Shown: positions 1 through 11,641 of the stretch, piece by piece
Layout: every line of letters begins with the position of its first letter
Numbering within the stretch: position 1 is the first letter of the stretch
Source: Chamaea fasciata
Lineage: Eukaryota > Chordata > Aves > Passeriformes > Sylviidae
Direction of reading: 5' to 3'
NCBI GenBank assembly: GCA_029207755.1
Contig: JARCOQ010000006.1
Coordinates: 8,586,013-8,650,012, forward strand
Length of the DNA: 64,000 nucleotides
The notes under the pieces: generated by a model
The model's database searches: none
What the model saw: the letters and a program-made list of their open reading frames with translations, nothing else
What the model was told of the DNA's origin: nothing
Position numbers and translations under genes: made by a program

Positions 1-1206
1 AGTGACAAAAGGCCCTGGATTAGAAATGACCTTTCAGGTAAATGCAGTGCCAGGAGTGTGAATATTGGATTATCTGCAAGGCAACACCACAACCCTGCTG
101 TGGGTCTGGTGTCTCAGATCTGGTACCTCAAAAATTGAAACATTCCTTTGCTCCTCAGCATTGAAGTAGGTCACATGTGCCACATTTCTGGAGGATGAGA
201 GATGGAATTATTTTAAATATACCTAATTGAGAGGAACAAATCCTACTAGAAGTAATGGGATCTCCTGGGTTGCTCGTGTTCAGTGCCCAAAAAATTAGTT
301 TGATGACAAATCTCATTGAAATCAAGAGGGATGTAGAACCTTCATAGCTTTGAGGAGCTTTTGTTTACAAAATTCTGCATGCAAGCTAAATATTTAATTT
401 TGTAATGACATTGAATTTAAACCCACCATCGTCATGTTCACACTGATTTGTAAAGTTAGTATCTAGCCAGTCTTGCAAAATGAAAATGTGATTCTTTTTG
501 CTGTTGTTATTTATTTGAAAATGTAAAAATAGTGGGAAAAATGTGTAAAATAGTATTTGAGAGAAAAAAAAATCATATCAATATGTTTATTTGACCAACT
601 ATACTGAGATAGGAATGTCTTGCACTACAGAAATCTCTCTGAGGAACTGCCGTTTTTTAAATGTTTTCCTGTGCTGTTGTGATGGGAAATGGAGCAGTAA
701 TTGCCAAAGAACTCTTTTATTTAAAAGTTACTTAGAGCAAAGGAATCTGTGGGGAGCTGGATTCACCAAGCCCCTGGGAGCCTCTATGAGCTCCAATAAG
801 GGAATGCAGACTTGCCCGCTTGGATTATTTCCTATCCTTCTCAAGAAAGACTAGTATTGGGAGAAAAAGAAACAAATGCATGCTCACATACATAACTGCA
901 AACCTTAACACGCTTCTGGTTAATCTCAGCCGCCATGAAACAAACTCCAGTTGCCACCAACAGACTCCTACTGTGCTTTAAAGGCTTTGGCCATGCCTTT
1001 AAAAAGAAGCAATTTCTGGCAGTCTTTTCTAGCTCAAGCAGAAGTTGCCCAGGGCAACAATGTATAAGTAAAGGGCGATGTCTGCCTGATCTTTCTCTGT
1101 AATAAAGGATGTCAGAGCAGATTATTGCTGTTGTCCCTTCCAGCTCTCACACCTCGGAAATGACACACTTGCCTGACTGGACACTGAGACATGTGCCCTG
1201 GTGTTG
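1..1206. other. Unique AT-rich non-coding DNA
   Basis: I see no gene or recognisable repeat here. The stretch is AT-rich with short A or T runs. One 87-codon open frame near 591-854 has no recognisable protein content and no splice-site framing, so I treat it as chance. Confidence 0.6.
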
Positions 1207-1260
1207 TTTTTTTTTTTTTTTTTTTTGTTTTTTTTTTTTTTTTTTTTTTTCTCTTTTTTT
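1207..1260. repeat. Poly-T tract, interrupted
   Basis: Twenty T, one G, then twenty-three T, followed by CTC and seven more T. It could be the reversed poly-A tail of a retroposed sequence. The DNA on the right-hand side (from 1261) is not recognisable as a SINE or processed transcript, so a simple slippage-expanded homopolymer is the safer reading. Confidence 0.95.
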
Positions 1261-4200
1261 CTCACTGGGGGCATGAAGTTACTGATGCAGCTCCAGCTGA
1301 GCAGTTGCATTAGCAGGGAAGCTGGCAGAGAGTAGGAGTGTAAGTGATGCTCGTTCCTGAGGGTTTGGTGCTGATAGGAGGTAACTGCATCCCACCATGG
1401 CTTTCTTTTGTGCCTTTTTGGTCCTGGTACATCTTCTAGGGCAGGGAAAAAATGACACAAGGTGGCTTGGTTCCTACGTGTTGACGGATAAGCGATAGGG
1501 TGTGTAAGAAATCATAAATACCAGGGATGCAATTATTTTTTAATCCTGGTGAATTGATTTGAGGGCATGATTAGAAGGTACACTTAAAAATACAGGAGGT
1601 CAAGGTCATTCTAGCCCTGAACTCTTGCCTAATTTGGAGAACAAGACAATTTAGGCACTGCTTCCAATAGCCTGGACTCTATTCTGGACAAAAAACTGGA
1701 TAAGAACTTGAATGCCACTGCTGCAATGCCACTTGTCCCCAAGGCCACAGAAAACTCACAGCCTGGGTTAGTTTAGAGGCTGAGCAGCAGCAGCATCCCA
1801 GCAGTGACAAGAAAATGCAGAGTGGGTTTGTCAGAGCACAGTTTTCCTGGGCTGATTGATCTCTGCTCTGCACAAGCCCTCTGCCAGCACGTCCTGAGGT
1901 AAGATGGACTGAGCACTGCAGGAAACACTGTGGGAGCCAGGTGTTCTGGTATTATTGACACTGTGTTTTGCCTCATACTCTCTCAGAATTGGGGGAAAAT
2001 CTCCTTTTTTGGGATGTGTCAGGTGGCAGCTCTCCCTCCTGTGCTACCTGGACCATGTCCCATCATCAGGGAGCTGGAAGGGAGCTGTGCCTGCTCCAGC
2101 CAGGTCAAGCTGCCAGAGGGTATTGCAGAGAGACAAGTCTCCATCTGGACTAATTTAAAGCTGAAAAAATGTGTGAAGTTCCATGAAAAAAAAAAAAAAA
2201 AAGACAGCAAGGAGATAGGATCTAGCGAGGTATCCCAAATTATATATGTATGTGGATTCCCTGTAATTTTGTACACTAAGACAAGGCAAGAGATTATAAG
2301 TAGTTGCCAATAAAGCAGCAAAGAAGTTAAAAGTAGTTAAAAAAATTATTTCCCAAAAGGCAAAACTGATTTTAAAGGCTCCCAAAACATCATGGCATTT
2401 AATTCAGCCTCAAACCTAGTGTATAACCTTTAAGCAGACACATTTTAGAAAGAGTTTTCATTCTTGAACCCCAGACTGCAAAGAGGATGCTACAGGAGAA
2501 TCTGCTAGACATAAATGCAAAACTTCATGCTTTTCCTGAATGCAATTAGATTTGTTGCCCAAAATTCTAGTTTGTTTTGGTGTTTAAACATTGGATTTTT
2601 GGAAATAATCTTAGAATGCCTGATACCTAGGCATGCTAGTAAAGTCTGTTAAAGAATTTTGAAGCCTTAGGCTTAGCTTACCTCTTGATCTTTTTCTATT
2701 GTGGATCATGAAAAAAAAAAGGGTTTAAAATATTATTAATGTTTTAACTTATGGAATTTAATTTATACCCTGAATGTTTTCACAGACCTGGTATTGCAGG
2801 CTCTCTCCATGCCTGTACATTCAAATACAACTATAGATGTAGATACAGTTATTGCCAAAATACTGAGTTTGTGTTTTCAGGTGAGAGACAGGTTGGCAGA
2901 TCTTTAGCACTTGAAGGGCAAGACAAATCAGGGTCCCTGTGCTGCAGCCACTGTCCTTTATTTTGTGGTTTTGTGCACCTGTGCAATTGGTGTAACCTCA
3001 TCCAGATCTTCTTTAGCTGTTTGCATGCTTTTCCATCACCACAGTTTTTTTACAACACTGGAAAGCTTAAACAATATCTGTGAGGGAAAGCACTGAAAGT
3101 TCCAAACATTATGTGAGAACTAACGCTCATTTTCAGAGCTGATGGTTTCAAGGTGGGGATGAGCTGATGTCCCAGAAAGGTTCTTTATTTGTGTATGACA
3201 CATACTAAATTCCTCTGATTAGTTGCTGGAGCATCACTGATGTCCGATACCTGAAGAAGAATGTAGCTGCAAGAATTTAGTCTGAAGTCACATCAAAAGC
3301 CCGCACATGTTCTACCACATACTATAGAAGTATTTAATTTTATCTTTTCTTTTAGCAGTATATGTGACTAGTTTTGCATTTCTTTATTTTTGCTTTCATT
3401 TATCTGTTTCTTTTGCTTTTACTCTCCTCTTTATTTAATCAAGGGTGGGTTTTTATCTGCTTTTTTGTAAGAATTCAAAAGGCAACAAACACCCTGGAGC
3501 ATCACTGGCACAAATTTTTTACCCCGCATTTCAGATGTTAAATAACAAAACACACCAGCAAAGCAGCATAAGAAGATCCAGGAGAGAAACCTAATAGGAC
3601 ATGAGATGGCTGTCTTTAAAGCATGAGTGCATAAGAGGAAACCTGTTTTGTCCAACTGAAAGCAATAGCACAGTTATTTCCATGGCGATAAGCAGCAGCT
3701 GCAGTAACACAGTGGCTGCAATGAAAAATTACAAGGGGTGTCCGCTCTCATATTTCAGATAATGGCCTAATCACCAGCTGAAGTCAGTCAGAAATCTCCC
3801 CCTCTGGTATGTTATTGTCTAATTAGGTGTGTTATGGGGTTTTACATTCCTTCCTGGAGCACTCCGTGTGGGCCCGATGATGAGGATGCATTGGATGGGC
3901 CATTGCTCTGTTCCCAAATGGCAATTCTGTATTCTTGTGTTGGAGGGAGGCAAATCATGGATGAGGTTTAATGAGGCAGAAGGAAAGAATTTCTACCCTT
4001 GGAAATTGTTTGTACAGGGTCACATTTTCCTACTTGTCCACCTCCCTCCTGCCTGAAATTCTCAGTGATTGGATTCTGGTAGAGCAAAGTAAGATGCTGT
4101 TGTTTTTTTTTCAGGCAGAGTGGAGGGCAGAGCCACTCAATTAACTGCAGAACACAGTAAACAATCCCATCTCTTTCAGCAGGGACTACCTTCATTTTGG

Positions 4201-6904
4201 CAAGGGAGTCATCAGGAGAGTGACAAGACTGATGAACAACTGGATAATACAAAACCTCAACAGTCTTTCATTACTGGATATAGGAAAGGGTTATTTAGAT
4301 GGCTGAAACAAAGTGTTAAAGCAAGCCAGTGTAGCACATAAGTGACTGATGAAATGAGTAGTCTGACTTCTCTGGAGGAGCAAAACATGAGACTCATGAT
4401 GTGGCTGAGTCTGAATGACGTGGAACTGCTCCCTTGTGTTTACAAACCTTTCTTTGACTTAATCATATCAGAGTTTGCAGATGTGGAAGCCAAATTTGCT
4501 CTAGGGAAGAAGAGGAGCCAGTGTGGATGTGATGTATTACTGAACACTGCTGTTACTTCTGTGACTCATCTGGGGACAGGATGATTTCCTCTCAGACAGG
4601 AAAGGCTTGCCTTGGATAGCCCTGTTCTCAGCAGTCTATCACAACTAACAAAGGCAAGACTCATTTCAACAAGGGAAAGCCAAGCTGGTGTTTTCAGAGC
4701 TGTCCGGAGTTTGCCCAGCCTGTGGGCCAGCTCTGGGAACAGCTCAGTGTGACACAGAGCTCGAGGTGACAAACAGGAGATGCACTGGGGCACTGAATCT
4801 GACACTGCACCTGAAACACAGGGCCCTGATTTTCACCATTTCTTTGCTATCTTTCCATGGCTGCCAGACAGGAGGGGGAATCTTATCAGCCCAGCTCAGG
4901 TGCATTGGGTCAGGCACCCTCCCCTTTTCTGCAGCTGGAAATGCTGCTCCCCATCCGCAGCCACATGCAGAGGCATAAAAACCCCGCTGCAGGTGTGATA
5001 GAATGAGTCCCCCAAGATTAAATCAGGGCAGGACATGTGCTGTTGAATGGGAAAGTAAGAGAAAAAAGTAACTCCAGTGCTGCCTTCTGATGCAGCTTTT
5101 ATCAAGGCAGTGAAGTTCACTTGGAAGGACCAAACCAGTTAGGTAGCTGGAAAAGGGTGAGAGCAGAGAACAATTCCCCAAACCCAACCCTCTCCGAAAC
5201 CTCACTGACCCCTTGCAGGAAAAGATCAGCATCACTGCAATTCTTGGCACTCTCATGAGCATTTTTCATGGCATGAAAAATTTCAGTGACACCTCTCTGT
5301 AGTTCCAATGACACCACTGCTGTAGGGTAGCTGGGCTCTGAGTTTTTCCTGGGGGAACCAACATTTTCCAGGTGCGGCCTAAAGCTGAGCATTTCCCTAC
5401 TTCCCCAGAGTTGTTAAGAGAACCACCACCATGGGCAGACGGAAAAAAAAAATCGGTTTGAAATTGAAAGTTGTACTGAGGGTTTTTGACTTCTGCAGAT
5501 CATTTTCCAGGCATTCAGTTTGAAAGAATCTTGAAAAGTGACTTGAAAAAAAAAAAGACAAGAAGAACAGACGGTACAAGTTTTATTCCACAGCAAATTT
5601 GAGTCCATTCTGAAGGACTGTGTCATGATCACCTCTGGAAGCGGGAGAGAAATTGATATTAGTTTTTATCAGCTTTATAAGTGTTTTTAAAAGGCTTTCT
5701 CAAGTTTTATATTGTTTATTAATATACCTAAGTCCTCTGTTTAAATCAGAGAGCAGAACTCAATGGAGAGTGAGAGAGAATTGCAACTCCACTCCAAAAG
5801 ATTATTTTGAAGGTAGTAGAAGGAATTTCCTTTTGTTTTGTGAGTAAGAAACACAGACCTGAAAAAATCTCTAAGTCTTTTACATACCTACTGTAAGGAG
5901 ACGATCGGTTCAAAATAAATCCAGTTCTGTTTCTCATTCAATAATTGTTCCTCATTACCATCTTCTTAAATATAAGTATATATTTATAGGACACTGACAT
6001 ATTTAAATGGTTTTATTAAAATAGTTTAAATTGTTTATGCCATTCAGCACTGTTTTATCTCAGTGTATTTATTGCACCGCAAGTAGGCAATATAATAAGA
6101 TTCTGATCCTACGTAGTTCTCAAGTTTTTAATACAAGCCACTTTTCTCTCTAGAAAGAACTAGCTTATCCTCAGCAAACAACGCCAGCACTATGCAGAGA
6201 GAAAGAAACATTTGGAGCAAAATGAAATGCAGAAATTTAGATTGGTTGATTGGCAGAAAAAGGTCATTTTGTCGATTTTCATCAGGAAATAGAAGAACCT
6301 CAACGAGTGAAGACTGGGTTGTGAAATTACTCCTGAGGATCATCAGCAGCTTTGTTTGGTTCTTCCAGAAGTGCTCATTTCACTCCATTACAGCACAGCA
6401 GCAGAGAGATGCATCAAGTGGTTCAGAAAAAGACAACAATCTTTGTTCTAAAAATGTTTGCAATCCATAATTACTTATAATTTATGGGAAGCAGGAACAT
6501 TTTGCCTCTCCTTTGTCTGAGGAAAGTTTTCTTCAGTTGGAAAAGCTGATGAAATGCCTCTATCTTGGTCTCCATGAGAAGAAATAAAATAATACAGAAT
6601 CATGTCTCTCACTTCTGAGCCCATCACCTGCCAGATCTGGGGGCTGAACCAAATTCAGGCACCTGGGATTAAACTCATTACACCTAAATGTGTACAGTGT
6701 GGACTCTGACCATGTGCAGTGTTAGTCCAGGCCAATGGGTCAGCAGGAGACATCTGCACACATCTGAAATAAATTAAGATCAAGCAGCTCTGCCTCTCTG
6801 GATTAGGGGACTCAACATCCATGTTTTGCACTAAGCACCTTAATTTGAGCTCAACCTGAAGGCTGCACTAAGGCTGCAGGAAGTCATTCCATCCTGTGAA
6901 TAAA
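1261..6904. other. Unique non-coding DNA, no gene seen
   Basis: The stretch is AT-rich with many stop codons in all frames. It holds a 17-base A run at 2186-2202 and smaller A runs near 5441 and 5546. Several open frames of 60-127 codons occur, but none has recognisable domains and they overlap each other on both strands in the manner of chance frames. Polypyrimidine-AG strings such as the one ending near 4114 look like splice acceptors but are not followed by a recognisable exon. Confidence 0.55.
2186..2202. repeat. Poly-A homopolymer (17)
   Basis: Seventeen consecutive A residues directly visible in the sequence; no flanking retroposon body is recognised. Confidence 0.95.
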
Positions 6905-6995
6905 TTGACAGTCTAGTGACTAAGGAATTGGTCTAATTGCTGCAAACTTGGGAGTCCACCCTGCCTTTATTGTTGTATTTCTGTAAGCTTCCCTC
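6905..6995 (+). mobile_element. Possible ancient MIR-like SINE fragment
   Basis: The order of motifs resembles the tRNA-derived head and core of amniote MIR elements: a 'tagtgactaagg' segment, then 'aacttgggagtcc', then a 'ccctgcctttattg' stretch. The match is by eye, degraded and short. A profile search against MIR/MIR1_Amn models would decide it. It could equally be unrelated unique DNA. Confidence 0.25.
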
Positions 6996-8609
6996 ATGAG
7001 AATTAGTTCTCTCTACCAGTACAGGTTTTGGGGCAATATAGTCTTGGTGCTGGTCATTCCATTATTTTCTTTTTGCCTCTCAGCTGGAAGAAAGATGGAA
7101 AAATTGGCTTTTCAAAAAAAAGTTAACCAACAGTGATGGAAACCTTTGTAATTTTATATAGATCTCTGAAGAGAAACGTAGATCTGCTAAAGACATTGTC
7201 TGCATTGTTTTAATTCAATTGGAATTGATGGATATTATCCTAACTTAAAGATAAATGAAGGTAAATTAGGTAGTTTTCTTTCTTAGCAAATAGTGAATTT
7301 ACTTATGAATGCGCTCTTATCCCAGCAATTTGTCAGTGCCTCTTCTTAGAAGTACTCAAACAGTGTGGATCTAGAGGTAATAAAAAAAAAAAAAGAAGAA
7401 AGAAACATAGAAAAATAGTTGTATAGGTATTTTTATTTAATAAGATTAAATATTCTTCTCCACTTTATTTAATTCATATGCATTCTCTGTTTCATAGCCC
7501 TAAGTGTATGTTACAAAAATGAACATATGTCCTGGTAGATTTTTTTAACAGAAAAGTCTAGGATGCAAATGGGACATCTTAGTCTTTGAATTAACTTAGG
7601 CAGTTCCATATCACCTGGAATTTGTCTATTCAGTTCAGCTTTTCTGGCCAGAGGAGTTTATGGATTGATTTTACAAGTCCTCTGGCTTGAAAAATACAGC
7701 TGCCATATCCAGAGGCTCTTCTCTGATTAATTTTTTAAGGTTTGAAACTGTGCCCCACAGATGCCTCCTAAATGCTGCTGAGAAACACGTCTGGGTAACG
7801 CTGAAGAAAAGTATCAAAGGAACTTTTCCATCAACTGTAGTTGTGGTTTTAGGAAGGGGCAGGGTCTCAGTGACACCAAATTGCAGCTATGAGTGAGAAA
7901 AGCGAAAAACTTTCAGAGGATGTTTTATTTTTTTTTTCTTTTCTTTAAAAGCTTCTGTCCCATATCTTTAGTTTCAATAGGCATTAGTTATCCACTGTCT
8001 CATCAGAACAGATGAGGTTGCTGTTGCCCTGTCCCATCAATTAGTACAAAAACTGCAGCCACTCTGCTCCATGATTGGAGAAATAGAGAAACACGCAAGC
8101 TGCAGTGGCACCAGGGCTTATGTTTTCTAAATTTCCTTTTCCTGCTCAGAACCAAGTTATTCTAATGTGATGTTTTGTTTTCCATCAGTAAATTAAACTG
8201 CACACGCAAATCCTATTTATTCTGCCTTGTAAATTGCCTGGATTTTATGTGGCTCTTCACTCAGTTGTTTGTAAAGTAAGTGTGAGCAATAACCATTATA
8301 TGCCCCAAAGGAGAGTACTGAATATTATTTGCTTGTGGAAGTGTCTTCATCCTACAAGGCAAATTCCAAAGGACTAAAAGAAGCTGTGCAGTGGCAGGTG
8401 GGAGTGGCCTGAATCTGGAGACAGAGTAAAAGGTGTTTTTACAGCTGATACTTCCACAAAAGCAGAATGTGACAAAAGGATCTTTGCACTGGTATTTCAC
8501 TCCCTACTGTTTTTGTGCATTATAGCAAAACACTGTGAACAAGTAAAAACTTCATGCTAAATTCACTGTGGATACATGACTGTGCAAGAGCCTCTGCTAA
8601 GAAATGATG
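6996..8609. other. Unique non-coding DNA
   Basis: AT-rich, with a 13-base A run at 7382-7394 and a T-rich patch near 7927-7945. I see no gene, RNA gene or recognisable transposon. Confidence 0.55.
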
Positions 8610-8614
8610 GATAT

Positions 8615-9170
8615 CCTCATGGATTCACAGAGATGCTGGTTGGAAGAGACTTCCAGAGGCCTCTCAATCCAGCCTCCTTCTTGAAGCAGGACCAACACCA
8701 TCAGCAGACACAGGTCAGCCTTGCCTTTGTCTGAGTCAGTCCAGAAACCTCCAAGAGTGAGATCAAAAAACCTGTTCAGTGCAGCAACACCCACTGGTAG
8801 GAAGGGTTTGCCCAATATCCAGGCTGAACCTCCCAAGACTCAGCCTGGGGCCACTGCCAGTGCTAGTAATAGGAAAAATTGTTTTTTTATTTTTTTCTCT
8901 GCAATACCCTTCCAGTAGCTCAGGTTGACTTTAGATCACCTCCTTGGCAACTCCTTCACCAGAGGACAGGACCCAAGTCCCCCACCTCTCCAGGTAGGTC
9001 ACAATCCCAAGCTCCCTCACCAGCTGCTCAAACCTCTCCTTCACATCCCTTTTGAAGTGATGAGCCCAAAACCAGACCTATATTTCAGGTGCAGCTTCAC
9101 TGGCCCTAATAAGGATAAAAATACCCCTGACCTGATCCCCCACTCCTCCTTGGGAAGATGAGGGTGCAGT
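8615..9170 (-). mobile_element. CR1 LINE 3' fragment, diverged
   Basis: The plus strand reads like the reverse complement of an avian CR1 3' region. It opens with 'tggttggaagagacttccagagg' style wording, continues with a 'ccagcctccttcttgaagcagg' block, and later has 'gatgagcccaaaaccagacc' followed by 'caggtgcagcttcactggcc'. That is the usual CR1 order of conserved blocks read backwards. The first 20-30 bases keep only a weak trace of the terminal octamers ('gattcacagag'). Divergence is high, so this is an old copy. The reverse transcriptase domain is not present. Confidence 0.75.
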
Positions 9171-10314
9171 TTGCCTTATTTACCTGCAAAAGTGACTGCT
9201 GAGAGCACTGGGACATGGATACGTCAATCTAAAATTCTGCATATGCCAGCATGCTTTTTTTCCTACAAATCTTTGTGACACTTCACCTGTACAACCTTGC
9301 CAAGGTAAGGTTTACTGTGCACTTACAAAAAAAAAAAAAGATTTGCAGACTTTCTGCTTCCCTGATATATGCAATATTTATTTATTAGTGTTTTGATTTA
9401 TAAGACTTATATAAGAAAGTATATTTTCCAAGCTGTAGGAGATTCTGCCATAAATTAGAAATACAGGCAGATAAAAATAGACAAGTTATTGCTCCTCCCA
9501 GAAAAGTTAAAAAAAAAAAAAAGAGGCACCAAAAATTGGATGAAACTTTGATTACTGTGTCTCAGTTTATATGAAATACACTTGGGATGTTCAGTATCTC
9601 CCACAATTATGCAGAAATACACAAGACATTATGCAGGTTGCTTTGACTATTGCAAAATTGGGGTTGTGGCGGGTCACGGGAAAAGTGCAAATTTTAATGA
9701 TGTGTGACTTTTATGGAATGTCTTGCCTAGGAAGGGACTTAAGGTTGTGCTGAGCCCAGGGGGACAGTGGGGGACAGGGACAGGTCCATAGCCACCTCTG
9801 TATTTCTGGCTGACACCTCCAGCTCCTGGCGTGGGTGCAGGTCTTGCTAATCAGAGTTGGGTTGGTCTGTTGTCTCTCAAGGTTAACTCTGGCTTCTCCA
9901 GAGAGAGGCATAACCTGGAGCTCCTGCGGCCTGAAAGCTATGGGCTTTTAGCACAGGTTTCTGCAGCCACTTCAGAAACTCCAGTGCAGGAATTTGGGAA
10001 CTTGGGATGAATGCTAAGAGAAAGGGGAGAGTTAAGAACACTCAGCTGAAGTGTAGGGAAGCTGCTTCCTCACATAATCTCTGGAAATCTCTGTCACAAA
10101 GTGCTATGCACAAAGAGAGTGCCCATGATTCTAGAGATGCTGGGACAGTTGAATGGAAGGAAGATACCTAAGGGATATTTTTATGACAAAAAAATGTAAT
10201 TTTGTGGTTAACAGTTACAAAGAACAACACAAGTTACTCAAGGTGTCTCTGTGGAGAGGGCTGCTGGAAGCTAAGAGGATTTTGGGCAAGTAATTTTGGG
10301 CACACCCCAGTAAT
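9171..10314. other. Unique DNA with two poly-A runs and a GC-richer patch
   Basis: A runs lie at 9327-9339 and 9509-9522. Between about 9740 and 9960 the base composition becomes noticeably more GC-rich, but there is no CpG cluster or recognisable exon. A segment near 10060-10160 has a vague resemblance to older CR1/L3-type 3' sequence that I could not support. Confidence 0.5.
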
Positions 10315-10359
10315 TAGTTTTTCTCCAGGAATTAGCCCCCTAGTTTTTCTCCAGGAATT
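10315..10359. repeat. 19-bp direct repeat, 26-bp period
   Basis: The 19-mer TAGTTTTTCTCCAGGAATT occurs at 10315-10333 and again, identical, at 10341-10359. It is separated by a 7-base AGCCCCC spacer. It looks like a local tandem duplication. Confidence 0.9.
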
Positions 10360-10463
10360 GACTACAGGTCAGTGATGGAAACAGGGTTTTGGGGTGTGCA
10401 GACCTTGCTCTAATCCAGTGTTTTTTCTGTGTTTTTCAATCTCTGGTTCTTCCTCTGGAGTTG

Positions 10464-10690
10464 TAGAATCACAGAACCACAGGTTAGGTTGTAAAGGAAC
10501 TTAAAGAGCACCCAGAACCCAGCCCCTGCCATGAGCAGGAACATCTTACACTAGATCAGGTTGTTCAGTCCAGGCAGAGCACAGAGCTCCTCTGGATTAG
10601 AAGTTACCCAGCGAAGGAGCTTCCAGAGCCTGGGCACCAAAAGCTGAACGAATGAAAAACCACATTAAAAAGAATACCTGTGAATGTCTC
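10464..10690 (-). mobile_element. CR1 LINE 3' end fragment
   Basis: The plus strand begins with 'gtagaatcacagaaccacagg', which is the reverse complement of CR1 terminal octamers (ATTCTRTG family). It continues 'taggttgtaaaggaacttaaagagcaccc', then a 'cccagcccctgccatgagcaggaacatctt' block and 'gatcaggttgttcagtcc'. This is the standard 3' UTR order of avian CR1, reversed. The right boundary is uncertain, because sequence beyond about 10640 no longer matches what I recognise. Confidence 0.88.
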
Positions 10691-11586
10691 CTGGTGCATT
10701 GGATGCTGTTACTCTCATCTGGTCTCACCACATGGCAACACCAGAGAGACCAGCACTGGTTTTAAAATCCTGACTTTTTGAAGCAGTCAACTACTCAACA
10801 TGACAGCTGACTTTTTACATTCAGCAGCTCAAATATGGTGCTTCTCTATGTGATTTATTGACATTTTTAAAAAGAAAAAAAGAAATTTCAGATTGATTTA
10901 GAAGTGCTCATAGCCAGATATATATCAAAAGAAGGGAGAAACTCAGAATAGGCAGTGGCAAATTTTACTTTGGAGTTTTATAAGTTCTAGTGCCTCAAAT
11001 ATCATTCAGTCTATTCTGGAAGAAGGAAGCTTTTAAATTTTCTCCGTGACAAACTGGTTTTTGATCCCCAAATGTTAAGCATACAGGGCTCCTTAAACAA
11101 GTTCTAAGCATTTCATTTTTCAACAGGAGAGATTTCCTTCTTTCTCTTTTTCTTGCTTAAGGAGAAAGCAATAATTCTGTTTGCTCAAAAATGTTAAGAA
11201 GCAAAATCTGAGACAGAGAAGGAACTTGGAAAAATTTAGAAAAGTGAAAGTTTCAGAAAGATCCTGGTGATACCAACCTAAAAATTATTATTAGAAACCT
11301 TCATGAATTCTTAATGGTTGCACATCACAACCTATAACCTCACTAAGATGAACACATCCTCTGGAGTTCAGAGAAGACATTCAAGTAACATCTTGCTTGA
11401 AATGCCTTATCAAATTAGAAGCAAATAAAGAGATGTTGGGAACAACAAGAAATGTCATTCAGCTTTTGTCATACTGGTCTTGCTAAATCCTACAGGTTAA
11501 GTAATTTAATGAATAAAAAATCCTACCTGGAAATGGAAAAAAGGACAGAAATTTGAAAAAATCAGTAGAAATTGAATGTGTGCATG
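10691..11586. other. Unique AT-rich non-coding DNA
   Basis: I see no gene or repeat other than short A-rich stretches. Confidence 0.55.
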
Positions 11587-11641
11587 CATATATATATATA
11601 TATATACACACACTCTACTTTTCCTTTTTTTTTTTTTTTTT
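11587..11641. repeat. Compound (AT)n-(AC)n-poly-T microsatellite
   Basis: Alternating AT from about 11588 to 11606 passes into ACACAC to 11612. After a 12-base gap comes a 17-base T run at 11625-11641. Confidence 0.92.

Noticed and set aside
10040..10175. Possible old LINE 3' fragment
   Set aside because: Only a vague resemblance to CR1/L3-type wording; no block matched well enough to annotate.
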